Positions 17,787 to 26,571 of a DNA stretch of 64,000 nt are shown here, piece after piece. Position 1 is the first letter of the stretch, and every line of letters starts with the position of its first letter. The DNA comes from Christensenella sp964438705 (GTDB taxonomy: Bacteria; Bacillota; Clostridia; Christensenellales; Christensenellaceae), in the NCBI GenBank assembly GCA_964438705.1, contig CAYTKQ010000005.1, positions 62,001-126,000 on the forward strand, written 5' to 3'. A program made the translations under genes and the position numbers. The notes under the pieces were generated by a model that ran no database searches, was not told where the DNA came from, and saw only the letters and a program-made list of their open reading frames with translations.

Positions 17787-18395
17787 ATGAAAAAAATTTT
17801 GATTGCAACACTATCGGCGCTGCTGCTGTTCTCACTTGCGGCGTGCTCCGTGTCTCCTGCATCGCAGGAGGGATCGCAGCAGACGGCTCCTTCGCAAGGG
17901 GCTTCCTCTGACGGCATGCAAATACCGCCGGATGGAGCGGCAGCACAGTCTATACAGTTGTTGGGAAAAATAAAAAGTCTGCTGGGCAACGAAATCTCTC
18001 TCGATCTCGCAAAACTGTCCAACGGTGAAGCGCCGGAAAGCGGAGAAGGGAACGAAGCTGCAATTTCAAATCCCGCACAGAGCGTTACGGTAACCGACAA
18101 AGCGACTGAAAATGCCAGCGGAGGCAGCGCCGCGTCCGGCGGGGGTGGGGAATCGGATATTTTCTATTATTCGGTTGATGCAGACGGAACTGTTGAGGTT
18201 GGCGGCAGGGAGGATATGCCCAAACTCGAGCTTGAATATACAGGAGGGACAAAGGATCTTACCATCCCCGCAGGGCTGAAAATTTTTGATCTGCTCGGTC
18301 AGGAAGTTAAGATGGCAGATCTCAAAGAAGGCAACGTTTTGATGGTTAACGTAAGGGAAGACGGAAGCCTTGAAGCAATCACTGTGATGGAATAA
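17787..18395 (+). CDS. Lipoprotein of the efflux operon, function unknown
   Basis: The 202-residue protein has a lipoprotein signal with lipobox LAAC (Cys20), then a Ser/Gln-rich region and a C-terminal beta-rich part containing LTIPAGLKIFDLLGQ. The ATG at 17787 is chosen over 17754 because AAAGGA precedes it and the earlier start overlaps macB. Position between the permease and ATPase genes of a MacAB-like exporter suggests an accessory or immunity role at the outer face of the membrane. I recognise no named domain. Confidence 0.75.
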   Translation: MKKILIATLSALLLFSLAACSVSPASQEGSQQTAPSQGASSDGMQIPPDGAAAQSIQLLGKIKSLLGNEISLDLAKLSNGEAPESGEGNEAAISNPAQSVTVTDKATENASGGSAASGGGGESDIFYYSVDADGTVEVGGREDMPKLELEYTGGTKDLTIPAGLKIFDLLGQEVKMADLKEGNVLMVNVREDGSLEAITVME

Positions 18396-18398
18396 GAT

Positions 18399-19073
18399 AT
18401 GAAACAGTTTCTGACGTTAAAAGGCCTCAATAAATTCTATGCTATGGGTGACGATAGGCTGCACGTATTAAAGGATGTGAACCTTCAGGTGGAGCGCGGC
18501 GAATATCTGACGATTCTCGGGCCGTCGGGCAGCGGTAAATCTACGCTCATGAACATCATCGGTTGTATGGATACGCTCGACTCCGGCAGCTACGAGCTGG
18601 ACAAAGAGGCTGTGCACAACCAGAGCGACGCCGAACTGACCCTGCTGCGCAATCAAAAGATCGGGTTCATCTTTCAGAAATATCACCTGATCCCGCAATA
18701 TACGGCGCTGCAAAATGTCATCATGCCCCTGCTGCTGCGCGGCATGTCCCGCGCGGAGGCCATCGGGCAGGCGCAGGAGAGCATCCGGCTGGTGGGCCTT
18801 GCGGAGCGCATTAGGCACCGTCCAAACGAGCTTTCGGGCGGTCAGCAGCAGCGTGTCGCCATTGCGCGCGCGCTCGTCACAAAACCTGCGCTGCTTTTGG
18901 CGGACGAGCCCACCGGCGCGCTCGATTCTGCGACGGGCAGGGAAATACTCGAGCTGTTCCACGCGCTCAATGACGCGGGCAACACCATCGTTATGATCAG
19001 CCACGACGAAAACGTTGCGGCGGCAAGCAAGCGCATTGTGTGTATCAGTGACGGAAAAATCGGGGCGTCATAA
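18399..19073 (+). CDS. MacB/LolD-type ABC exporter ATPase
   Basis: The 224-residue ATPase has Walker A GPSGSGKST (~residue 40), the Q-loop FQKYHLIPQYTALQN, the signature LSGGQQQRVAIARAL, Walker B LLLADEPTGALD and the switch His in MISHDE. This is the standard partner of MacB/FtsX-like permeases and powers the exporter encoded just upstream. A terminator follows at 19079. Confidence 0.95.
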   Translation: MKQFLTLKGLNKFYAMGDDRLHVLKDVNLQVERGEYLTILGPSGSGKSTLMNIIGCMDTLDSGSYELDKEAVHNQSDAELTLLRNQKIGFIFQKYHLIPQYTALQNVIMPLLLRGMSRAEAIGQAQESIRLVGLAERIRHRPNELSGGQQQRVAIARALVTKPALLLADEPTGALDSATGREILELFHALNDAGNTIVMISHDENVAAASKRIVCISDGKIGAS

Positions 19074-19078
19074 GCGAA

Positions 19079-19114
19079 AACAACGGGCGGGAGCAATCCT
19101 GCCCGTTGTTTTTT
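19079..19114 (+). terminator. Terminator of the efflux operon
   Basis: AACAACGGGC (19079-19088) pairs with GCCCGTTGTT (19101-19110), followed by T residues. Confidence 0.88.
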
Positions 19115-19134
19115 AAAAAAAATTTGAAAAAAGC

Positions 19135-19165
19135 TTGACCTTGCCCTCGGGTCAAGGGGTATGAT
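19135..19165 (+). promoter_or_regulatory. MerR-type promoter with 19-bp spacer and operator dyad
   Basis: TTGACC (19135-19140) and TATGAT (19160-19165) are 19 bp apart, the stretched spacing that MerR-family proteins correct by twisting DNA. The inverted repeat CTTGACC/GGTCAAG lies within it. Confidence 0.75.
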
Positions 19166-19207
19166 ACAAATAAGGATCGATCCAAAAGATGACAGGGAGG
19201 AATGCTG

Positions 19208-20020
19208 ATGTTCACGATCGGAGAATTTTCAACGCTGTGCATGGTCACCACCAAAACGCTGCGGCACTACGACAGGCTGGGGCTTCTCGTGCCCGCACAT
19301 ACGAGCAGCGAAAACGGTTACCGTTACTATGAGGCGTCCCAGTTCCGAGATATGTTTTTCATATTGAAATGTAAGGACTACGGCTTCACGCTCGAGGAAA
19401 CGGCGGCGCTGCTGCACGCCGACACGCATGTGGTGGCAGCACGCTTTGCGGCAAAGTATGAACAGCGTAAAAATGATCTGACGCATCAGCGGGGCATCTT
19501 GAAAAAGATGCGGCAGGATATGGATTTGTTAAAGAAAGGAATCGATATTATGAATCAGGGAACGCAGGAAGTAAAAATAATTGAAACAAAACCGTTTGAA
19601 CTTGTGAGCGCGCGGAGAGTGATCGCTATCCGGGATTTCGACAAGCTGTTTGGCGAGGCGATGCAAAAATTGAGCGAAAGCGGGTTGACATGCGAAGGCA
19701 ACGGGATGTCGTGCGAGGGCGGCGTGATTGCGATGTATCACGGCGATGAATTCAACCCGGAGAGCATGGACACGGAGGTGGGCGGGATCGTTCCGCACAA
19801 GCACCCGCTCTCGCGTACCGTGCCCGGCGGGACCTGCGCGATGGCGGCACACCTCGGGGCATACGCGAACCTGAGCCAAACCTACGCGGCAATCGTCAAG
19901 TGGATCGAAGAAAATGGCTGGCACGTCGCGGGAGAGCCATACGAGAAATACATCAACAACCCACACGAGGTGCCGGAGGAAGAGCTCGTGACGGAAATCT
20001 ATTTTCCGATCGCAAGATAA
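19208..20020 (+). CDS. MerR-family regulator with GyrI-like effector domain
   Basis: The 270-residue protein has an N-terminal MerR helix-turn-helix (MFTIGEFSTLC, then KTLRHYDRLGLLVP and YRYYEASQ), a coiled-coil dimer helix (~75-115) and a C-terminal GyrI-like/AraC effector-binding domain (~120-270) ending with TEIYFPI. This is the BmrR-like arrangement, which senses small hydrophobic or cationic drugs. The ATG at 19208 fits the GGGAGG at 19195-19200 better than the ATG at 19202. The operator in its own promoter implies autoregulation. No target exporter lies next to it on the right, but the MacAB operon is directly upstream. Confidence 0.88.
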   Translation: MFTIGEFSTLCMVTTKTLRHYDRLGLLVPAHTSSENGYRYYEASQFRDMFFILKCKDYGFTLEETAALLHADTHVVAARFAAKYEQRKNDLTHQRGILKKMRQDMDLLKKGIDIMNQGTQEVKIIETKPFELVSARRVIAIRDFDKLFGEAMQKLSESGLTCEGNGMSCEGGVIAMYHGDEFNPESMDTEVGGIVPHKHPLSRTVPGGTCAMAAHLGAYANLSQTYAAIVKWIEENGWHVAGEPYEKYINNPHEVPEEELVTEIYFPIAR

Positions 20021-20033
20021 AGAGAAACGGGGC

Positions 20034-20172
20034 TGTCTCAGAATAAAAACTGTACAGCGTCATACCCTGCTCATGCTTTTCTATAATTTCATCGACAATC
20101 GCTTGCGGGGTGTTGAGTGTTCCTTTTCTTCTTGACATGTGTAAAGCCTCCTATCGTTTTTATTCTACGACA
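20034..20172 (-). mobile_element. Internally deleted IS3-type element (139 bp, MITE-like)
   Basis: The two ends read TGTCTCAGAATAAAAAC (from 20034) and, on the minus strand, TGTCGTAGAATAAAAAC (from 20172). They match at 15 of 17 positions and start with TG as IS3-family ends do. Between them on the minus strand is the beginning of a transposase orfA (from 20138: MSRRKGTLNTPQ, then IVDEIIEKHEQGM) behind a strong AGGAGG. The orfA is cut after about 26 codons by the other end. No clear target duplication is visible. It is not self-mobile. Confidence 0.65.
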
Positions 20173-20186
20173 GGAGGCTTTTTCTC

Positions 20187-20385
20187 TCAATGTCCGTTTT
20201 TCCTGGGGCTGTACAATATTTCATCATCGAAAGCTGTTTTTACAGACTTTTTTTCACAGGGCTGGCGCAATTTAAACGCATCGAGCACTGTCTTCCCGCT
20301 CAGAGCGGGAATGTCGGCATGACCAATCTTAAATGCCATATTGTATGTTGCTGAGCATGGTTGTAAGTGGAGGGGATTACCAAGT
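20187..20385 (-). other. Unidentified open stretch between the IS remnant and deoR-like gene
   Basis: The minus strand is open for ~65 codons, reading through MAFKIGHADIPALSG and KTVLDAFKLRQ, with an ATG at 20339 but no ribosome site. I recognise no family. It may be a gene remnant associated with the neighbouring IS fragment, or chance. Confidence 0.2.
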
Positions 20386-20390
20386 GTTTG

Positions 20391-21215
20391 TTATTCTATC
20401 ACTTTAACAGCCGCGATATAATGTTCGCAAATTTGTTGTGTTTTTATGTCGGCAACATATACTTCTCGAATGGAATCTTTTAAGCGATCTATAATTTCGC
20501 TTGGCGTTTTGCTGTCCGTAATCATTGTATCCACATTGCCGATCGGGACGGACAGATACATGGATTGCAAATCAAATTTGGAGCTGTCAATTAATAATAC
20601 CACACGTTTTGTGATGCTAATGTATTTGCGTTTCAATTCAATGAGCGACACAATTGCGTCAAACGCGCCCTCGGGAAAATTGAACGAGCTTGCAGTAATA
20701 AATGCAATGTCCGTATTGAAGCCGCTCAAAAATTCGGTCGCAAGAAAATCAGTGGTGGAGTAGGTTCCAAGGTGAATCAGCCCTCCTATTTGAATCACTT
20801 CATTTTGCGTTGTCTGCGCAAATTTTAATGCACTTTTTAGGCTGTTTGTGATAACCTTGATATTAGAATCTTTGGGCATAAATTCAGCAATTGCGCGCGT
20901 GGTGCTTCCTGTGTCGACACTGATAATGTTGCGTGGTTTGATTAAGCCCGCGGCAACCCTTGCAATCGCATGCTTTTCTTCAGAATTCCTATGATCCAAG
21001 GCCAAATCATCATGCTCCAAAGGCTCCTCGATAATAGAGACGCTGCCATGAAATTTATTGACGTATCCGTTATGATCCAGATAGTCTATATCTCTTCGAA
21101 TGGTGGCCTTTGATACGTTAAGCGCGGCGGACAGGTCCTTGCTTTCCATTACTTTTTTTTGAGACAATAAATCAATTATTTTTTGTTGCCGGCTATTTAA
21201 ATATGCGTTTTCCAT
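20391..21215 (-). CDS. DeoR-family transcriptional regulator of operon A
   Basis: The 274-residue repressor-type protein has the DeoR helix-turn-helix in residues 5-60 (RQQKIIDLLSQKK, LNVSKATIRRDIDYL). A DeoR C-terminal sugar-phosphate sensing domain follows, with the signature DTGSTTRAIAEF and later ITNSL and LIDSSKF. The ATG at 21215 follows AGGGA; an in-frame TTG at 21227 is possible. It is divergent from operon A and probably represses it until a phosphorylated sugar intermediate accumulates. Confidence 0.9.
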   Translation of the reverse strand: MENAYLNSRQQKIIDLLSQKKVMESKDLSAALNVSKATIRRDIDYLDHNGYVNKFHGSVSIIEEPLEHDDLALDHRNSEEKHAIARVAAGLIKPRNIISVDTGSTTRAIAEFMPKDSNIKVITNSLKSALKFAQTTQNEVIQIGGLIHLGTYSTTDFLATEFLSGFNTDIAFITASSFNFPEGAFDAIVSLIELKRKYISITKRVVLLIDSSKFDLQSMYLSVPIGNVDTMITDSKTPSEIIDRLKDSIREVYVADIKTQQICEHYIAAVKVIE

Positions 21216-21399
21216 AATATTGCACAATCCCTGTTTTTAATTTTATGATCTTTCTATGATAGTATCACTTCCCGGGTGCATTTTCAATACAATTCCAGTA
21301 AAATGAATAAATTTAATCATAATAGGATTTTTAAAGCTCAAAACAAAAAAGAAATAGAATTAATTATTGCTAAAAAATAGAAAAAAGAATCAAAACATG

Positions 21400-21428
21400 T
21401 TGACAAAATGCAAATCAGATGATAATAT
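21400..21428 (+). promoter_or_regulatory. Promoter of operon A
   Basis: TTGACA (21400-21405) and TAATAT (21423-21428) are 17 bp apart. The ~300-bp gap from 21216 to 21520 is AT-rich and probably holds the DeoR operators, but I could not define a repeat with confidence. Confidence 0.65.
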
Positions 21429-21520
21429 AAACGCAAAGATTGCAAACAAATGAATTAAAAAGAAAAATAGTTAACTTATTCAATCAAAATGAGAGACAAT
21501 TTAATAAAATGGAGGAGCCT

Positions 21521-22339
21521 ATGGAAATTAATTTTGCAGGGAAAACTGTTGTTATCACAGGTGGGTCAACAGGCATTGGGGCGACGACGGTAAAAACTTT
21601 TTTGGAATCTGAAGCAAAAGTCGTGTTTACCGGAATCGAGGATGAGTCATTGGTAGATTTCGCTCAGTATGAGGATTTCAAAGGAAAAGTATTCTATAAA
21701 AGATTGGATGTAACAGATGAGGATGCGGTAGCGAAATTTGCGGACTATGTAAAAAAAGAGCATGGAGGCTGCGATATTCTGTACAACAACGCGGGTATTT
21801 TGACCCACAACCTGCTGCATGAAACCCCCACAGAAGAGTGGAAAAGAACAATGGATGTGAATGTAAATGGCGTTTTTTTCTCATCAAAGTATTTCATTCC
21901 GCACATGCTGGAAAAAGGAGAGGGAGCGATTGTCAATACCTGCTCAATTTCAGGGGAATTCGCCGACTTTACATTCTGTGCATATAATGCGTCAAAAGGC
22001 GCGGTCGCGAATATGACAAGAAATATGGCGCTTGACTATGCGCAATACAACATCCGCGTGAATGCGGTGGCACCCGGTTCGGTGCGCACCTCCATGTACA
22101 ACAACTTTGCGGAAGGAATGGGGCAGGAGATCCTTGACATCGGAACAAACAAGGCATATCCAATGGGCCGCATTGCGGAACCGCAGGATGTTGCAAACGC
22201 GGTCGTGTTTTTGGCTTCGGATAAAGCATCGTATATTACGGGTGCCCATCTGTTTGTGGATGGCGGAATCACGGCTTGGTCGGGGGCGCAGCACTTGTGG
22301 GACGACGTGAAAATCATTGTGGAAAACAACAAAAAGTAA
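21521..22339 (+). CDS. Short-chain dehydrogenase (SDR), operon A
   Basis: The 272-residue NAD(P)-dependent oxidoreductase has the cofactor motif TGGSTGIGATT near its N-terminus, NNAG, and the catalytic Ser/Tyr/Lys set (the Ser in TCSISGEF, and YNASK). The C-terminal ITGAHLFVDGGITAW is typical of the family. The ATG at 21521 follows GGAGGAG; the earlier frame start at 21440 lies in the leader. With the FGGY kinase next to it, it most likely oxidises a polyol to a ketose or reduces a keto-sugar. Confidence 0.9.
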   Translation: MEINFAGKTVVITGGSTGIGATTVKTFLESEAKVVFTGIEDESLVDFAQYEDFKGKVFYKRLDVTDEDAVAKFADYVKKEHGGCDILYNNAGILTHNLLHETPTEEWKRTMDVNVNGVFFSSKYFIPHMLEKGEGAIVNTCSISGEFADFTFCAYNASKGAVANMTRNMALDYAQYNIRVNAVAPGSVRTSMYNNFAEGMGQEILDIGTNKAYPMGRIAEPQDVANAVVFLASDKASYITGAHLFVDGGITAWSGAQHLWDDVKIIVENNKK

Positions 22340-22354
22340 GCGGAGGCTTTTCAT

Positions 22355-23815
22355 ATGGAATATGTATTGGGAATAGATATTGGCACGAGCGGATGTAAAT
22401 GTGTCTTGCTCGATCATGCGGGCAAGCCATTTAAAAGCGTGGGCAAGGAATATCAGCCGATCATGCTTGCGGACGGAACGGTAGAGCAGGATCCTATGGA
22501 TTGGTATCGTTCTGTTATTGCCTGCATTGAGGAGTTTCGGGTGGATCAAGTAGATGTTACAAAGATTGCCGCCGTTAGCTTAACTGGTCAAATGCAGGGC
22601 ATCACAATGATTGGCAAAGAAGGCGAAGTTGTGAGGAAGTCTATTTTATGGAATGACATTCGTTGTGAAAAACAGACGAATGAGCTCAATGCCAAATTTC
22701 AGGATGCGTTTGAACGGTATATCTCATTTTCCTGTACTCCCGCGCTGACAGTGAGCAAGATTCAGTGGCTTAAGGAAAATGAGCCGCAGAGTTGGGAAAA
22801 GACCGATAAATTCACGCTTGCGTCGAGTTTTATTGGCTACATGCTTACAGGAAATATCACGACAGACGAAAACAATATTACCCTCACGGGCATGAACGAT
22901 ATTCCAAACAACACATGGGCATGGGAACTGATCGATATGTGCGGCGTGGAACGCTCCAAAGTTCCGGAATTAACGGGTTGCTTTGATGTCATTGGTAAGA
23001 TCAGTAAAAAAGCGGCGGGCGAAACAGGCCTGCGCGAAGGCGTTGCGGTTGTTGCGGGCGGCGGAGACGCCGGTGCGGAAAGCTATTCCATTGCAATCGC
23101 AGGAAAATCGCAGTTGAAAATTCGTTTGGGGTCCGCCGCTGATTTAAATAGAGTCCTGCATATCGACCATGTGAAAAATATGGAGATATGGCCGGGGATT
23201 CGGGATGTTATGCGCGACTACGTGCTGATTGGGCGGTATACAAAGGCATGCGCGGCGTCGATTAAATGGGTGCGGGATGTGTTTTACAGTGAAATGCCGT
23301 CAGAAGGATCCACCTATGTGGCAATGGATAAGGATGCGGCGCGCGTGCCGCTGGGAGCGGAAGGAATGCTGTATTATCCCTACTTGTCAGGCGAAAACGC
23401 CCCCTACTTCAATACAGCTTTGCGCGCAAAATTTATGGGAATGAATATTGGACACAGAAGAGGCCACTTCGTACGCGCTGCCTATGAGGGCGTTTCGTTC
23501 TCGATCAAGGACGTCGTTGAAAAAACGGAAGAATTTAAAACAGCCGAAGAATTTGTATTTGTAGGAGGCGGAACCAAAAGCACGGTTTGGCCGTCTATAC
23601 TCGCGGATGTATTGGGGAGAGACGCGATCATTCCCGAATACTGCGACGCTGCATATGGCGCGGCGCTGATGGCGGGGCATGGTGTTGGCATGTGGGATGG
23701 ATTCAAGACTGCGGAACACAATATGCAAAACAGCAAAATGGTGTGCTATGACAAATCAAATCATGAACAATATGCTGAAATATTCGGCAAATATATGGAA
23801 AACGCAGGGAAATAG
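22355..23815 (+). CDS. FGGY-family sugar kinase (xylulokinase-like)
   Basis: The 486-residue kinase has the N-terminal phosphate-binding motif DIGTSGCKCVLLD, the substrate region TGQMQG, and the C-terminal ATP motif FVGGGTKSTVWPSILADVL. The length and motifs fit the xylulokinase branch of FGGY kinases, which phosphorylate ketopentoses and polyols. A good GGAGG precedes the ATG and the gene lies 15 bases after the SDR. The exact substrate cannot be read from sequence. Confidence 0.9.
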   Translation: MEYVLGIDIGTSGCKCVLLDHAGKPFKSVGKEYQPIMLADGTVEQDPMDWYRSVIACIEEFRVDQVDVTKIAAVSLTGQMQGITMIGKEGEVVRKSILWNDIRCEKQTNELNAKFQDAFERYISFSCTPALTVSKIQWLKENEPQSWEKTDKFTLASSFIGYMLTGNITTDENNITLTGMNDIPNNTWAWELIDMCGVERSKVPELTGCFDVIGKISKKAAGETGLREGVAVVAGGGDAGAESYSIAIAGKSQLKIRLGSAADLNRVLHIDHVKNMEIWPGIRDVMRDYVLIGRYTKACAASIKWVRDVFYSEMPSEGSTYVAMDKDAARVPLGAEGMLYYPYLSGENAPYFNTALRAKFMGMNIGHRRGHFVRAAYEGVSFSIKDVVEKTEEFKTAEEFVFVGGGTKSTVWPSILADVLGRDAIIPEYCDAAYGAALMAGHGVGMWDGFKTAEHNMQNSKMVCYDKSNHEQYAEIFGKYMENAGK

Positions 23816-23827
23816 GAGGAAAACGGT

Positions 23828-24268
23828 ATGGCTTTACCCATCACGGAAGAAACATTCGACGGATATGGAACGATTTTGCACAGCAGCGCAAAGGATGCCG
23901 CAATAGATATGGATGGTTTTCGGTTTGTTGCGGATGTATTCAAGTTTTGTTCAGACATCCCTTTCACGGTCGGGATACTGACGGGCAAAAAGCGCGAAAT
24001 AAAAAGAGAAAGTGCGGAAAAACACGCAAATACAGTGGAGATTCTCGTACAATTGGAAAACGACGCCATTGTTTATTTGGGAAAACCGACAGTGGGAGAC
24101 GAGCCGGGCGAACTCGAAGAATTTTTGCTCCGGCAGGGCGAAGCGGTCGCGCTTGCGCAGGGCGCGTGGCACTGGGTTCCCTATCCTGTTGAGGAAGACG
24201 CCTGCAAGACCCTGGTGATCTTCAAAGAGAACACAGGCGCAAATGACGCTGTGATAAAAGATATTTAA
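23828..24268 (+). CDS. Cupin-like protein related to ureidoglycolate lyase
   Basis: The 146-residue protein starts like AllA-type ureidoglycolate lyases (ETFDGYGTIL) and has a cupin-like core with a conserved late His-Trp (GAWHWVPYPV). In sugar operons such small cupins often act as non-redox lyases, isomerases or mutarotase-like proteins. Its place between the kinase and importer genes argues against purine breakdown. The function is uncertain. Confidence 0.7.
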   Translation: MALPITEETFDGYGTILHSSAKDAAIDMDGFRFVADVFKFCSDIPFTVGILTGKKREIKRESAEKHANTVEILVQLENDAIVYLGKPTVGDEPGELEEFLLRQGEAVALAQGAWHWVPYPVEEDACKTLVIFKENTGANDAVIKDI

Positions 24269-24305
24269 GTTTAGCCGAACATGGCGAAAAAAAGGAGGAG
24301 AAAAA

Positions 24306-25469
24306 ATGAAGAAAATTAGTTTAGTGGTAGTCGCGATAGTCCTGGTAGTGGCATTTGCCGCTGGCTGCGGAGCGCCTGTGGATCAGGCGGCATCCGAGAG
24401 CGTGGCACCTGAGGCCGGGGCGTCAGAGAGCGCAACGGCGGAAAGCGCGGCAACACAAAGCGCGGCGGGCGGAACGGAAAACAACAATGACGATTTGGTG
24501 GGCGAAGGCCTCGGTGATGATTTGGGCTTTGGACCGGTCGGGTATGACATGGCAACGCTGGTTGAGCGCATGGGCGACAAGGCAAAAACGCTGATCTCGA
24601 TCCAGATGCAGCAGATCAACGAGCCGTGGAATCAGATGTTCTACGATCAGATGAAATGGTGCGCGGATAAATATGGCCTGAACCTCGTTTTCAACAATGC
24701 GGAAGAAGATGTCACCAAGGAAGCGGCGCAGATGGAAGCGGCCGTGAACCAAGGCGCGGAAGCGATCGTTCTCTATTATGTTGATCCGACGGCGGCAATC
24801 CCCGCGATCGACAAAACAGTGGATTCCGGCGCAGCTGTCATTACGACATTCCCCGCTCCCGATTCCAAAGTTTCCGTGACCATCGGCGACTCTGAAATCG
24901 AAAGAGGCAAATATGTTGCCGAGCAGATCCTGAAGGATTTTGAAGGCGAAGTCATGAATGTGGTCGTTTCAAACATTCCCGGCGAATACGGCATTCTCGA
25001 CGATCGTATCAAGGGCTTTGAAGAAGTGTTCGCAAAGGCCGAGGCGGAAGGTAAAGTAAAATATTTCAAGGAAAGCAACATCCTCGAAGCCAAAGCGGAT
25101 GAATGGACGCAGAGCACGATCGACCTTCTGAATACAAATGAAGAAATCAACTGCATCGTCGGCGCGTTTGGGTCGCCCGCGCTTTATTGCGCGGCAGGTG
25201 TTACGCAAACGGGTAAGGATGTAAAAGTGTACGGCATCGATTGCGATCTGGCAATGTGCCAGCAGATCAAAGACGGCGCGATCGCGGGTCTGTTCCCCTA
25301 CGACGCGAAAGCAAACGCGTACATGTCATTGTTCTCCGCGCTCAGATGCATCAACGGAGATCAAAACATTCCTGACTTTGAATATGCGCCGCAGTATGCG
25401 GATATGTGGGTCACGCAAGATAACGTGGAAGAATATGCAAAGGCGGCATTTGGCGAAGAACTGAAGTAA
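24306..25469 (+). CDS. Ribose-type ABC importer substrate-binding lipoprotein, operon A
   Basis: The 387-residue lipoprotein has lipobox FAAGC (Cys21), an acidic Ala/Ser-rich linker to ~residue 65, and a Peripla_BP_4/RbsB-like domain from residue ~75 (TLISIQMQQINEPWNQMFYD). GAEAIVLYYVDP is a typical hinge-side motif. It captures a sugar or sugar-like ligand outside the membrane. A strong 13-bp stem-loop directly follows its stop codon. Confidence 0.93.
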   Translation: MKKISLVVVAIVLVVAFAAGCGAPVDQAASESVAPEAGASESATAESAATQSAAGGTENNNDDLVGEGLGDDLGFGPVGYDMATLVERMGDKAKTLISIQMQQINEPWNQMFYDQMKWCADKYGLNLVFNNAEEDVTKEAAQMEAAVNQGAEAIVLYYVDPTAAIPAIDKTVDSGAAVITTFPAPDSKVSVTIGDSEIERGKYVAEQILKDFEGEVMNVVVSNIPGEYGILDDRIKGFEEVFAKAEAEGKVKYFKESNILEAKADEWTQSTIDLLNTNEEINCIVGAFGSPALYCAAGVTQTGKDVKVYGIDCDLAMCQQIKDGAIAGLFPYDAKANAYMSLFSALRCINGDQNIPDFEYAPQYADMWVTQDNVEEYAKAAFGEELK

Positions 25470-25477
25470 CGATGGCA

Positions 25478-25509
25478 GCATGTGGCAATCCTTTGTGATT
25501 GCCACATGC
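25478..25509 (+). promoter_or_regulatory. Stem-loop after the binding-protein gene
   Basis: GCATGTGGCAATC (25478-25490) pairs perfectly with 25497-25509 around a CTTTGT loop. No T-run follows, so it is more likely an mRNA-stabilising or processing element than a terminator. Confidence 0.7.
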
Positions 25510-25534
25510 GATGTATGATGAAAGGCAGATGGAC

Positions 25535-26554
25535 ATGCTAAATTTATCAAATAGTAAAGCTTCCTCGTTGAAGCATAAAGAAAATTCATTAAATATTTTT
25601 GTAAAGCATCCTCAATTAACGACGCTGGCTGTATTGGTGGTTATGTTCGTCATATTTGCTATCTTTTCACCGATCAACAAAGCCGGGCAAAATGTCTTTC
25701 TGACGTGGACAAACCTTGGAACGGTACTGGAACTGTCGGCGGCATTTTCCATTGGTGCGTTCGCGATGACAATGGTGCTGCTCTCAGGCGGCATCGACCT
25801 TTCCTGCGGATCGACCATTGCTTTGTCGGGCGTTGTTACGGGCTATTTTCTGACGAATATAGGAGCGAACTTCGTTGTGGCTTCCATCATGGGGCTTGCG
25901 GTCGGCGTTGTGGTCGGGCTGATCAACGCGGCATTGATCATCGAGCTGAAATTGCCGCCCTTCCTTGCCACGATTGGTGTCGCGAACGCAATCCAAGGGT
26001 TGGCTTATGTGGTGACGCAGGGAAAACAGATTTATTTGAAAGATGAAGTATTTTCTAATTTATTTGGATTCGGTAGCTTTTTGGGGTTGCCCTCCCTCGT
26101 TTGGTGGACATTATTCTTTTTGATCCTCACCTTCATCATTATCTCGAAGATGAAGTTTGGGCGAAGGCTGCAAGCGGTTGGGGGAAATGAAACGGCGGCA
26201 TATAATTCGGGCGTAAACGTGCGCAAGGTCAAATATATCGTATATGCGTTTATGGGTTTGGTCTCTGCGTTTGTATCGCTGACGATTGCTGCGCGAATCA
26301 AAACGGCAATGCCCGATCAGGGGAAGGATTATGCCTTGAATTTCATTGTGTGCGCGGTTTTGGGCGGCACAGACTTTGTGGGCAACGGCGGCAATGTATT
26401 CGGCGTATTGATCGGATCTCTCGTAATCACGGTGTTCTCGAACGGACTCAACTTGCTGGGGACGGATACCTATCTCAAGATGGTGCTGCAAGGGGTTATC
26501 ATCATAGCGGCGATTGTCGTATCCGTGGTCATTTCGAGAAAGAGGACAAGCTAA
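25535..26554 (+). CDS. Ribose-type ABC importer permease, operon A
   Basis: The 339-residue membrane protein of the RbsC family has about ten hydrophobic segments and the motif LSGGIDLSCGSTIALSGVV near residue 85. The later GGNETAAYNSGVNVRKVKY is the EAA-like cytoplasmic loop. The start at 25535 fits AAAGG at 25521; in-frame TTG/ATG codons further upstream overlap the stem-loop. Confidence 0.92.
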   Translation: MLNLSNSKASSLKHKENSLNIFVKHPQLTTLAVLVVMFVIFAIFSPINKAGQNVFLTWTNLGTVLELSAAFSIGAFAMTMVLLSGGIDLSCGSTIALSGVVTGYFLTNIGANFVVASIMGLAVGVVVGLINAALIIELKLPPFLATIGVANAIQGLAYVVTQGKQIYLKDEVFSNLFGFGSFLGLPSLVWWTLFFLILTFIIISKMKFGRRLQAVGGNETAAYNSGVNVRKVKYIVYAFMGLVSAFVSLTIAARIKTAMPDQGKDYALNFIVCAVLGGTDFVGNGGNVFGVLIGSLVITVFSNGLNLLGTDTYLKMVLQGVIIIAAIVVSVVISRKRTS

Positions 26555-26571
26555 GGGAATGGGAAAATATT

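Noticed and set aside
20187..20339. 50-codon frame starting MAFKIGHADIP as a real gene
   Set aside because: It has no ribosome site and no recognisable family; listed only as an unresolved stretch.
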